In this document: one piece after another, positions 20,113 to 30,277 of the stretch
Layout of the letters: each line of letters opens with the position of its first letter
How positions within the stretch are numbered: position 1 is the stretch's first letter
NCBI GenBank assembly: GCA_000469685.2
Contig: LS997562.1
Location: 20,303,920 to 20,367,919, forward strand
Length of the DNA: 64,000 bases
Source: Haemonchus contortus
Taxonomy: Eukaryota; Nematoda; Chromadorea; Rhabditida; Trichostrongylidae
Direction: 5' to 3'
Position numbers and translations under genes: made by a program
Notes under the pieces: model-generated
What the model was told of the DNA's origin: nothing
What the model saw: only the letters and a program-made list of their open reading frames with translations
Database searches by the model: none

Positions 20113-20668
20113 TCCATTGACGACCATGCAGTCTACATGCGAACTGCAGTTGTATACGTAATTTTATTTATCTATATCACCCATTTTCGACGATCTTTTT
20201 AGTCAAAACATGTGAACAGGTCTAAGTTAAACTATATACTGTGTGGTCCCAAGAAATCTCCTAATTTTGCAATTTTACACATAATAACAATAACCATAGA
20301 CATGATACTTATATTTTGACTTTTGGTTTTCAGGGTATATCTACCTTCCGTACAAATTTAGGCAGTTTTACATCATACCGGTGTTTTTTTTTTCAAGGAA
20401 AATGTGACCCTTCAATGATTCCTTTCAATGATTCCTTTTTCTGAAAAGAATTAGTGATTGAGGAACTGCTCCTCATCGGAATCCATCAACTAACTAAAAT
20501 TCAAGTCCCACCTACCATCATCGTTAGTCACATCCTAAATTTGCGAATTGAGAAAAAGAAAGAAACAACTCCCAATCCAAAATTCGAAAAATTGGTCGCC
20601 CGGGACCATGCAGTCAATATGTGGATCGCAGTCCGCGTTTCCCGCCAAACGTGATGGTCGTCAATGGG
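20113..20668. mobile_element. piggyBac-like MITE, 556 bp, TTAA target duplication
   Basis: The left end TTAA|TCCATTGACGACCATG and the right end (complement) TTAA|CCCATTGACGACCATC form inverted repeats of about 15 bases, each outside flank being TTAA (20,109-20,112 and 20,669-20,672). CCY-starting ends with TTAA duplication are the hallmark of piggyBac. Subterminal direct repeats GACCATGCAGTC lie at about 20,123 and 20,604. No transposase frame, so non-autonomous. Confidence 0.7.
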
Positions 20669-20672
20669 TTAA

Positions 20673-21405
20673 AGGGGTCGTTCACTTGCAAGTACATACT
20701 ATCGTATTATTGATCAGGTGATCACAGTTTCGAATCTCGCCAAGGTAAGATTGAACTATAGCTCTTTGTTTGAGATTTGAACACTCCCATCCATTAGGTC
20801 TAACATAAGATTTTTGCTAGAATTGTGCAACATAAATGTGACAGTTATATAAAGACGTTAATTTTTGAAATGCCCGGTAGACAGTTACGCTACGAATTGT
20901 CTTGTGATTGGCGTGCTCTTGAACTTTTCTGTATGTGCTTATCTTTGCTGTACGTTCGATTTGATCACCTTAGTTTCAGATCACTATAGGTATACCAGAC
21001 AGTCCGTGGGTGGTCGTGATACTGCTCTGTACTCCTAACTTTCCTAAATACTCGGATCAACTTCTACACGTTGTCATCAAGGAGTCGCTATCTGTCTTGA
21101 GCCATTGTGGAATTGAGTCTGTTTCCTTCAATTTTAATGCGTAAACTAAAGCATACGAGTTCTAATCTTAGTATTGTGGTGTCGTCTAAATGTTTGACTA
21201 TTGTTCTTTCTCTTACTGGTTTTTGTTTCAACATAGTTTCGAAAGTGCAGCACCACAAGCGAATGAAATGCAAGGATTTCTTACCGTTTGAAGAATAGAG
21301 AACAGATCTTGGCTTTATCGAAGACTGTCCATATGAGGAATCAAGAAAGTAAACTGCAATTTGTCAAGGACTTCAAGTACTTCATGCCTTCTGGCCTTCA
21401 CTGCG
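20673..21405. other. No gene recognised
   Basis: Unassigned AT-leaning DNA. Frames are under 65 codons and overlap on both strands. Confidence 0.45.
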
Positions 21406-21411
21406 TTTCTG

Positions 21412-21650
21412 GGCTGAGATTTCAAAGTGTAATGGGGCTGTTTTCAAGGCTAGAACGACTCCGTATATTCGCTGAATATCTCTTATATTTTGAGAAGATG
21501 TTCGGTGTGCGACACGTCCTTTCACTGCTGGAATGGGATTTCAAGTGGTGAATTGGGCCTGTTTTTAAGGCTAGGGCGACTCCCGTATGTTTGCTGACTA
21601 TCTTTTATACTTGGAGCAGATGTCTGATGTGCGACACGTCCACTTCACGA
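21412..21650 (+). repeat. Two-unit tandem duplication, period about 125 bases
   Basis: Unit 1 (21,412-21,517) and unit 2 (21,536-21,650) share GATTTCAA, GGGGCTGTTTTCAAGGCTAG / GGGCCTGTTTTTAAGGCTAG, CGACTCC(C)GTAT, TATCTTTTATA and GTGCGACACGTCC in the same order. Function unknown. Confidence 0.75.
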
Positions 21651-21880
21651 AATTCCAAAAATGGGGAACGCGAACAAGGATTGAAGCAAATCATCGTCTG
21701 AGACTGATATTCGTATCGTATTGTCATCAGTTAGTCACTGACGAGCCTCAGGTGATGACAGACATTGTTTCATATGATTAGGAAGCGAAACGAACCAAGA
21801 TAACAAATTGTTTCTCTGACATTCCTCTTAATCAATTCCGAAGTGTAGTTTATCATGCTTTATTCATACGGTAGTTTTGA

Positions 21881-22089
21881 TGGTTTTTTTTGGTGGTCGA
21901 TTTTGGTGGTTGGCTTGGTGGATTGTTTTGGTGGTCGGTTTTGGTGGTTGGTTTTGGTGGTTGGTTTGGTGGTTGGTTTTAATGGTTGGTTTTGGTGGTT
22001 GGTTTTGGTGGTTGGTTTGGTGGTTTGTTTTGGTGGTTGGTTTTGGTATTTGGTTTTGGTGGTATGTTTTGGCGGTTTGTTTTGGTAGT
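21881..22089 (+). repeat. G/T-only minisatellite, about 13-bp unit
   Basis: About 200 bases made almost wholly of G and T, with GGTTGGTTTTGGT as the usual unit and variants one or two bases shorter. With hardly any A on this strand, stop codons are rare, so the apparent Trp/Val/Gly-rich frames are artefacts of composition. Confidence 0.9.
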
Positions 22090-22845
22090 TACAAGAACTA
22101 AGGGTATTTGTGATGATAAACGCCCTATGAATAGGAGACTCACATTATGAATTCGAGAGGTTGCGATTTATAATTGTTGTCGGCATCCATGACGAATCAC
22201 AAAGCTCTGTGGAAGCGCCTAAATCCTGCTTGCTCCAGTTTATGTATTGATTTGGATTTTTTGAAGATCAAGTGAAATTTCGTCGCAGAGTACCGATCAG
22301 GTAGATCACTAATAGGTTAAGGTAGACTGTTGGAAGCAGTATTCCCAGGTTTTGTATTTCGACAGTTAGCTTTAAAGTGGGCTTCACGTTCCCGCTACCT
22401 TATCACATAGCAAAGGAAGCAGAAGCGGAAGACGAAAAAATTCAGTGTTGGCCCAGGGGAAGGTTGGCAACACCAATGAAGTTTCTTCAGGATACTAAAT
22501 CAAGTAATTTTTCCTATTCTATTATAAGACCAGTCTATAAGCGATCGGACCCCCAAGAATGAACTTGAATGACTTTTGGAGTGGTACTCTACTCTACTCT
22601 ACAATCTCAATTTTTGCTCGGTCAAACGGGCACTTATTTGAAAATACGTTGCACAATATTTTTCCGTTGAAATTGCTGTTGCTGCCCCGGAGCAGTCGTT
22701 GCCAAGTTTAGCAAAGAAACTAGTTTCTCGCTTAATCTTTCCAAGGTGAGACGAGAAAGTTCTCAGTTCCTCAGGAATCACAGCTACTTGTTACCTTAGT
22801 GTTTATTATTGTGTTGTCTTGAACAACGTTGTTACTGGTATCCTT
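22090..22845. other. No gene recognised
   Basis: Unassigned spacer. A CTACT pentamer repeat (TACTCTACTCTACTCTAC) lies near 22,585-22,603. Confidence 0.45.
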
Positions 22846-24480
22846 TATACATATGCATATATGTATCCATATATGAATATATATCAACTTGTTGTTCATA
22901 ATGTTCACTAATGTTTGATGTTCTCTTTTGGTTACTTTATTTTTTATTTTTTTTGTGTTCCTTTAGTTGTTTATAATCACTAAAATGATGATTTGTAAAG
23001 TAAAAAAAGAGAAATTTATTATAGGTGGACGGAAGAGATGAACAACTATGTGCTATAGTATACGTTTCAGTTGAGCGAAGGTGATACACATGAAGCACGC
23101 TTCCAAGAGAATGTAAATAAAGGTGTTCTGCTCGAATGGGTGCTCATAGGTGGACTTGAGAACATACAAAAATGGAAGTATGACCGCCTTCTTCCCCATT
23201 CCACGAACGTGATATTGGGGTATGCGTTTAGATTTATAATATGTAGATAAAGTATTTAAAGTCTTACTAATCCGTACTTAAGTTACCCCGGTGATGGGTA
23301 GACAATGGTACTATCTTGGCCAACGGGTGTCGGGATTTATAAAGGAGTAACAGCAATCAGAGTAAGAAGACAGATGTATCAAAGAAAATTGCTAGGTTTT
23401 GCTTGTTTAGGCAAAGACATCATGCGAGTTTTGGAAATATTTTATGACAGAGGGCCGAAAGAAGTTATCAGAATATAACAGACAAAATAACACGCAAATC
23501 GCAATCATACGAGAAAGGACAATTAAAGATCAGGAGAATCAAAACCTTGGGTAAATTTGCAAACTTTACCTATTAAGCATGTTATGTTAATATATTAATG
23601 TTAATTATGTGTTTAGATTACTGATGCGAAGGCGAATACGATTAATCTATATGGAAAAGAAAAAGATTCCTCCTGAGATGTTCGTGAAGCAAGGAATGCT
23701 ACACATAGGCAGGCAACTGGAAAGTTGTCTAATTAATAGTAACATCATAGTAAATGAAAAACGCGTTAGGGTTATGAAGCCTGCTTTATTGGTTATCAAG
23801 CTAAGCATAAAACTCCGGAATGGAAAGGGAGACCGATCGAAAGTTCTCTAAGTGTAAAAGAAAGAGAGGAATAAATATCTGGAAGATTGAAGCAGGGAAT
23901 TATTACCTCACCAGGATTGTCCGGCCCGGAAGAAGTAAATGTAAGTATAATTTTTAATAATAAATAAAATATAACTGTTATATTATAATTAAAGAGAATC
24001 TATATGTGCTGTAGAAAGAAGAATAATGTATAGTTCATTTGCAGACAGACGCCACTCAGAAGAATACTGAGGCTACAGGTTCTTCTCGCAAACGCTATAT
24101 GAGTGAGGGCACCATTGCTTTCACACAAAAAGGCCTAGCGTGTAATAATAATGGATTAAAACTTTGTTGTTACACTTATGCAAGTTGAATTGTTACTATA
24201 TAACTTGTTGGAATTGCTGAATTTATTGAGTATATTATTATAACCAGTTAGTTATAATAAAAATTGTTTTGAATAAGTTACCTTAAGGTGTACACTTATG
24301 AAAAAGAGACGATAAAAATACTAAAATTTAAAAGTTTAAGGTTGACGTCTATCGACGTCCGACGACCATGGGTCGGTACGAAGAATAGCTGATTACAAGA
24401 CAGTAAACTGTAGTGTAATCCGCCCCTTAGGGGCAAATCCATAAGGACCTATGTATAAGTATAGTATAAAATTTTAAATT
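22846..24480. other. AT-rich island
   Basis: Much lower GC than the flanks, with ATATAT-type simple sequence at 22,850-22,888. It holds the LINE relic below, and at 23,941-24,044 a sequence with perfect intron borders (GTAAGTATAA ... TTTGCAG), followed by a frame open for 47 codons to 24,188 (TDATQKNTEATGSSRKRY). The part from 24,250 to 24,480, with repeated CGACGTC-like blocks, is unassigned. The composition suggests an inserted element older than, or foreign to, its surroundings. Confidence 0.5.
23026..23841 (+). mobile_element. Decayed LINE, N-terminal half (R4/Dong-like), tentative
   Basis: Several broken frames on the plus strand follow the order of the N-terminal part of R4-type non-LTR elements. 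At 23,026-23,220: WTEEMNNYVL, a stop, then RFQ...LLEW...GGLENIQ...YDR, like a Myb-type W/W domain. At 23,450-23,550: GRKKLSEYNRQNNTQIAIIR. At 23,791-23,841: GYQAKHKTPEWKGRPIE, like the basic G-Y-x-K-x-x-x-x-P-x-W-K-x-R-x-E linker before the reverse transcriptase. Frameshifts and stops separate them, and the reverse transcriptase and endonuclease are absent. The match is to remembered family features, not to an alignment. Confidence 0.35.
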
Positions 24481-25095
24481 AGCTAAGGAAATGAGTTGTT
24501 ACCCTTTAATAGGTACTAACTCCCAATTCGTTAGTGGTGTTGTCGAAATCAAGCAGTCATGGAGGGAAGTTTCAAAAAGGAATTAGCCAGGAGAAACGAA
24601 TCCGGAAATAAAGATTTTTTGGTCTCTGTAGACACGCAATTGTCTATTTGAAATATCTCGCAACAAGAAGAGCAACCGTTAGGGTTCCCACTGTAACGTT
24701 GGGCTATTCTGTTGTAGCGTGAAGCAGTCAAAGAGGGAGAACGTCAGGAGAAGAGTAGATTTACTGAATTAGAGGAAAGAAATAGATACAACGTTTCTCT
24801 GGCGGGAACTAGGAACGCCTTACCCGTTCATTAAGTACAGTAGCGCTAAAGTCTTTGACCAAATGCTTCTTCAGTCGTAATTTTCAGTCGTAACTCCTTT
24901 CCCGCTGGATCTAATCATGCGAAATTTCGATATGGGGGGCACGGGTGTACTGGTAATAGTTATATTTATTAACTTGCAATCTGATCATGTTCCAGTTGTC
25001 CCAAAGAACTTGGACACAAAATCAAATGAAAATACGGATGATGATCCTTCTAGAAATCCTTTCCTTTTTGCCATGTCTAAAGTGTTCGCTAGCGC
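24481..25095. other. No gene recognised
   Basis: Unassigned. The 85-codon frame at 24,917-25,174 runs into the fold-back element and has no recognised content. Confidence 0.45.
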
Positions 25096-25104
25096 CGAAC
25101 ACAG

Positions 25105-25364
25105 GGGGACTGTACATTCGTGCAATTTGGACTGCGCGCGGCAAATTGCGCGGCGAAATTCATATCGATTTTGACGGCATTGGTGGATATTATTGGGGCC
25201 CAAATTTCCAGTAGAGTAGATTAGTAGTATCAGCTAACTCAACTCAACTATTCTATTTCAAGTTTGGGCCCCAACAGTAGGCGCCAGATTAGTTGGAATC
25301 ACCACGACTTTCGCCGCGCACTTTGCCGCGTGCGGCGCGAATCGCACGAATGTACGCACGCCCT
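25105..25364. mobile_element. 260-bp fold-back element with 9-bp target duplication (MULE-like)
   Basis: Long imperfect inverted repeats: the left arm 25,105-25,206 (ACTGTACATTCGTGCAATT ... GGGGCCCAAA) pairs with the right arm 25,262-25,364 (complement GCGTACATTCGTGCGATT ... GGGGCCCAAA). Outside lie direct repeats CGAACACAG at 25,096-25,104 and 25,365-25,373, read as a 9-bp target site duplication. Long inverted ends plus a 9-bp duplication fit Mutator-like elements. GC-rich arms, AT-richer loop, no coding capacity. Confidence 0.75.
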
Positions 25365-25373
25365 CGAACACAG

Positions 25374-26540
25374 TAGGGGAGAAAAACGCACATGAGGTGC
25401 GAATAACTGCAGACGTTACAAACTTTGCTTTTAGCGAAGTCTACTACCGTCAAAAGTCTTTGCTGCTATTTATGTGGATACTGCTTCTTTACAGTCTAGT
25501 GTTGGATGGTGTGAAATATGTTTCAATTAAATATGTCAAATAGCGCAGCGAATAGCTCCACTGAGAAAAAATTACGCCCGAAAAAGCGTAAAAGCGTTTG
25601 TTTAGACTTGTGAGCGCTACTGTATATTCAGCCGTTTCCTACCAATTTCTGCTTTGCCTAGGTTTCTGGATGCTCTTTCCTTTCCTTAAGTTGATATAAT
25701 TTAATAAGTCAGTACAGATGTTATGCAAGGCGAAAATTTGTCTTGAGTCCCCTAATCACGTCCCCATCAACTGCTGGTGCTGGGCGCGTTTAGGTCATTG
25801 TCGAAGCCATGTGTTCTGAAGAGCTTCGAACATGGTAATAACGCGTCCAGTTACAAAAGACCAGCAGATAGTCAAAGAGGTTGTTGAGTGTTTGTCACTG
25901 AGGGGTTCTTTGAATGCCCAATTAGGGACAAGCCATAATCGATAGATATTCGGCACATATTAGCCGCTGACAGGTCCCTTTTCGAACATGACGTACCTTA
26001 CCTTGTACAAGGATTATCAATCTATGCAACATGCGATATCACGCTTGATTTAATACCGAAATGCCGGTAAGATGGTTATCTCAGACTAGAGACTTGGGAT
26101 TAGCAGCTAGTACACTTAGCCAAGCAGATCCTACCTGATAATTCGGCCAAAGAATCCTTCTATTTCCATAATCAACTTACAATCCTATTTTGATTCCTGG
26201 AATTTCAGTCAGAGCAGGGTGGCCAAGTTAAACTTGTTCTTATTTAATCCCGCTTAACCCGAGGGCATCGAATGGGCAAGCTTTTACCGCTGAAAAAGTT
26301 CGGGAGCGTATCAGTAGCAGAGATTGGATCTGCACCCCCGGTAGGTTCCAAGTCAGCAAACCTGCTCAGAAAAGGTTCAGTTGAGATACCATCTTGCGGC
26401 GTTGGGGATGGTAATTGCTAGAGGATGAATAATGTCTCGGTTCAACCTGTGACCAGCTCGAATTTCCCCTTCGACCGAACAAAAGCCCATCCTTCACAGT
26501 AATCGTGCTCTGCACAGGGGAGATGGGGTGAGGATCAGCA
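25374..26540. other. No gene recognised
   Basis: Unassigned DNA without a frame above about 60 codons. Confidence 0.45.
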
Positions 26541-26543
26541 CTA

Positions 26544-27101
26544 TTAATTAGAAGGAAAAAAAGTTCCCCTAGCTGACTGAATTCTCAAATCTAGCACTTG
26601 AGTAATCAGCATCGACCTTCCCCTGGATTCTAATCGCTTCGTTTCCCTTTCTATCTCTTCGAGGAATCTGCCCATAAATTTTTTTCGTCGAAAAACCTCA
26701 TAAATCAAGTAAACGACTGAAATTCCCCGAAAATGCGTCATGGGACTGGACTGGCCAAACTGTTCATCATTGGCCCATATCTGTTTCTCAGTGAAGGGAT
26801 AAAGCGCAAGGATCATCGATGACGCAATGCATGGATGAATGTGTTCTACAAATGAGCGCACCGCTCGGTATCGGATTATCGTCGCTTTGGCCACAAGGAG
26901 AGAGATATTCGTCTCAAGTAGCGCTTTGCGGTAATGGATTATTTTTCTGGTTCGAGCAGGTGGTCCTTCAATGAGAGCGCCAAAAGGATTTGAGAACTGA
27001 TGAGAAGTAGAAGGGCTTGTTATGACCAAAGCACCGGCCCCAGATAGGAATCGAACAAGTGCTTGAACACCCCTTACAACACCGGGCACCGAATTCGTCA
27101 T
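26544..27101 (-). CDS. Longest unassigned open frame, 185 codons (doubtful)
   Basis: An ATG at 27,101 opens 185 codons on the minus strand, starting MTNSVPGVVRGVQALVRFLS. The C-terminal third is rich in Arg/Lys/Glu (RRKKFMGRFLEEIERETKRL), possibly helical. No domain, signal peptide or catalytic motif is recognised. In a 64-kb window of this base composition about one such frame is expected by chance, so its length is not evidence. A splice acceptor or promoter upstream could not be shown. It might be a remnant of a mobile-element gene. Confidence 0.2.
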   Translation of the reverse strand: MTNSVPGVVRGVQALVRFLSGAGALVITSPSTSHQFSNPFGALIEGPPARTRKIIHYRKALLETNISLLVAKATIIRYRAVRSFVEHIHPCIASSMILALYPFTEKQIWANDEQFGQSSPMTHFRGISVVYLIYEVFRRKKFMGRFLEEIERETKRLESRGRSMLITQVLDLRIQSARGTFFPSN

Positions 27102-27906
27102 CCCTTACAATACCGCTCTTCATCTTCGTGGGAAGTCTGATGGCTTACTAAACACTTGAAAGGAGACCATCTCAAACCTGAAGAGGAACACTTCCGTGTT
27201 GCATGGAGGAATAGGCCTACGTATGTAGGTGGCCACCAGGATACCTGCATTTCTGAAACGGACAATGTTCAAGATAGGAGAAGAATTGAAGTACCACTCA
27301 TTCAAATTGCAGAATTAATCAGAAAACTGACCCATTATAGGTGCTCTGTTTCTATTGGCTAATGACTACGTCAGAGGAAATTTCCTATTTTTTCTTCAGT
27401 CTTGCCTAATCGGCAGAATCTACAGTTCCTCCAGTCCGGCACTAATACTGTTTTCAACATCAGTAGCAAAGTGACAAAATCTCTTAAGAATTCGAAGCTA
27501 CGTCAGCAAATCCCATACAAGCACCACTAAAAAAGAGAGCTCTTGGATGTATGAGAAGATCGCATAATGAGTGAGTCTTTGACCAGCACGAGAACATAAA
27601 AAAGTTCAGCCAAAGTACAAATGGAATGGATACCCATGTTCTTAAGTACAATCTTCGATTTCCGAAAGGGGAACTCATAAGTTAATAAAATGGCATGTGT
27701 AGTGTGTCAAGAAATAAATGTAAACATTTCTTAGCTATTACGGTAGGATCGTATTGTGACTAAATACTTTCCTCTGATTTTTTGGGAGCAAAAAAAAAAA
27801 ACTGTTCATCACTGTCTTAGGCCCATCTACACACATCCCGATCTACATTCTTTTCAACTCTGCTTCTTACTACGTAGCCTTCGGAGCATCGATGGTGATT
27901 CATTAA
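27102..27906. other. No gene recognised; upstream part of the LINE may start here
   Basis: The LINE-like reading frame becomes recognisable only at about 27,910. Sequence just before it has stops in that frame. Confidence 0.4.
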
Positions 27907-28370
27907 ATGCGAAGACATCGTTTGAATTATTACGAAATGCCTAGTGGAAGTGAGCGTAATAAGATACTTGGTCTAAAGTCTCTTGAATGGAGAAGAAAGA
28001 AATGTGACATACTTATGGCATATAAAATTTTAAATGGCATAACCCCCGTGGATATATCTAAGTTCTTCACAATCGTGTCTTCAAACACGCGAGGCTCCTC
28101 CGCTAAGATTTCAACCATGCCAGCAAGAACTCAAATTAAAGCACAGTTTTTCAGTAACAGAGTTAGATCTAGCTTCAATTCGCTTTTACGTCGTAATCTC
28201 GTCCTTCCAAATTATTGTACTTTCAAGAAATCCATTGACAAGTTCATTTCACTTAGTTGAGTTTATTATAAGATCCTATTGTTTGTTTTATTTCCTTTTT
28301 CCTCGGTTGTGTTATTTTCCTCATTTCACATGTTTACAACATGTCCGTTAAATAAATAAATAAATAAAAT
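27907..28370 (+). mobile_element. 3' end of a CR1/jockey-superfamily LINE, 5'-truncated
   Basis: A 117-codon frame (27,907-28,260) carries the C-terminal tail of CR1/jockey-type reverse transcriptases: ILGLKSLEWRRKKCD, LMAYKILNG, SKFFTI, TRG, FFSNRVRSSFNSL and FKKSIDKF, in the family order. It stops with TGA, followed by about 90 bases of 3'UTR and an (AAAT)n tail at 28,349-28,370. The polymerase and endonuclease domains are missing, as is usual for a copy cut short during insertion. The frame is still open, so the insertion is not very old. Confidence 0.75.
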
Positions 28371-29960
28371 GCATGTCTCCCTTGGTAGACGAGGACTTGC
28401 ACGAACAAATTTCCGAAGCTGGGGAAACTTTCAAAAGACAGCCTGGTATAGGTCATATCAATAATTTTATTGTTCACACGAAAGCATATATCAAAATTTG
28501 TATGTGACCTTCAGTCAGTCATACTTCAAGGGAAAAATTCGACCAGAAGAAGAGATGAATAGTCAGGGAAATGGAGCAGAATGAAAGAATCAGTCATTAG
28601 TTCCTGAACGATTTCACACCCTATCCGTCGAGCATAACGGCCAAAATTTCAGAGGAGAAAGCTTCAGTAGAAAGCTTTTTGGATTGTTCTTTCTATCCAC
28701 ATCCACCTATTTGAATGTTGGAAATTCATATTCTCTGATTCAGCGTATTTTTTTCACTTCATTCTTCGGATTTTGAGTAATTAATCAATCATTTATATAT
28801 GCCCTTCTGCCCCCTCATTCGCAATTCGTCAGTTCTCGGATAAACTGCAACCCCTTCACGTTTTTCTTACCTTTGCTCTAATAGAGCTAACGAGAAGTCG
28901 TTTCTGAGATGGCATACCATCCTACTGTAATGTCCCTTTGTCACATGAGAATGGTCACCTTGTCGACCTTGTCGACCTCATCCAAAGGTGTCGTCTTTCC
29001 ATTCACACCTTCTACTCGTCAAGATCAGTTTTGATTTACCATACACACAGGTGTTTATGAGTAGTTATCTGTGCCGAGGTCCACCTGCCGTATTCATGCT
29101 CGACTGACTCGGGGGAGAACAGTTTATTGGAGTAGCCAGCCGCTTAGAGCGAGTCCTTTTTCCAGTCATCGTTAACATATAATTAGCCCATTGCGTTAGG
29201 CACTATGATGATCGAAAACAATACTGTTCACATTCAAAGCGATGCCGATTTCCAGTTCGTTGGGCATCCAGCCGGCCGGCCGGCCGGCCACTCATCCCCC
29301 GAACATCTCTCGTTGGGCTCCGCCATACAACCGTTCGTTGGCTCAACCGGATGATGGCTGCCGAGCCATGCCAGCAATATGTGGAGATGAAGCAGCATCG
29401 GATATATTACGTTAGGCTGGCTCCAGCTGCTCATATTTGATGAGATTTGATTGCGTTAGCTGATTACTGAGGTATTGGAATCCTGCAAGCCAGAGATACG
29501 TGCCAGTTACTCACAGATGTTACTGGTTTCGACGTCTTCACTCGAATTTCAAATGTTTTTCAACTTCATTCCGAGGATTTCTACATATGGGGGTCCCATA
29601 GATATTCCACTGAGTCGCCATTCTGGCAGCGAAGGCTCCATAAAGAAGTTCCGACATTCATCCTCTTGAGACCAATCTCTTCCACAGTAAGTATCACTGT
29701 TACCGTTTTTCTCAGCTAGACTTCGAGCTAGAGCGAATTGCCGTTTGAGAAGTCATTAGAAAGAACCCCCATCTTTGGGGTTACACTGAACTACAACAGA
29801 TTTTGAAGTGGGCTCCAATCTCTTCAAAAGGCCAAGGGACTGTAATTAGCCCGTGTTTCGCAGGATTTAGCTTCAATTGGAGAGCATACCGAGGCCCCCT
29901 TCGCTCAAATGAGTGCTAGGGCTGCTGGTCTATCCCATTTCGTTTGTTGTTTGGTTCGTA
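28371..29960. other. No gene recognised; contains a (CCGG)n run
   Basis: 19 bases of pure alternating CCGG (GGCCGGCC overlapping copies) lie at 29,271-29,289, near a GC-rich stretch. GTCGACCTTGTCGACCT is a small repeat near 28,960-28,977. No exon shown. Confidence 0.45.
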
Positions 29961-29962
29961 GC

Positions 29963-30277
29963 ATGCTCAAAATGCCAGAAATAACTGCTGCTCTGCTGCT
30001 GCTGCATGCACCAGTCCTACTTTCCCACGCATTACACCTTTCCCCAATTGATCGTGGGACGATTGAATTTCGATTTTTTTCCTTTTTCATTTTCTGTCGT
30101 TCCGATTTCGATTTGCGATCATTCACAATCCGGCAGCTTCATGGTTTATCAGCAGAAAACCCTACCTGTCAGCTTCATAATATATTCGGGTTCCCAATTG
30201 TCCACTTTTCCCATCCGTTTCTTATGGGGAACTCTCCCAGTTGGGTTCTGCCACAGAGAGCTCACCACCATTTCTAA
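29963..30277 (+). CDS. Possible first exon of a secreted protein (doubtful)
   Basis: The ATG at 29,963 follows one base after TTTGGTTCGTAG, an acceptor-like sequence, as at trans-spliced nematode starts. The frame begins MLKMPEITAALLLLHAPVLL, a typical signal-peptide core with a possible cut after SHA, and stays open to 30,277 (104 codons). The leucine run comes partly from a CTG microsatellite, which can fake a signal peptide. The rest is Phe/Ser-rich and unrecognised, and no good GT donor is seen near the N-terminus. Confidence 0.2.
   Translation: MLKMPEITAALLLLHAPVLLSHALHLSPIDRGTIEFRFFSFFIFCRSDFDLRSFTIRQLHGLSAENPTCQLHNIFGFPIVHFSHPFLMGNSPSWVLPQRAHHHF

Noticed and set aside
21855..22101. 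Trp/Val/Gly-rich open frames over the minisatellite
   Set aside because: The strand is nearly free of A, so stop codons cannot form. The frames are artefacts of composition.
22846..24480. AT-rich island as a mitochondrial or bacterial insertion
   Set aside because: No mitochondrial gene, rRNA or bacterial operon signal is readable. A decayed LINE explains part of it better.
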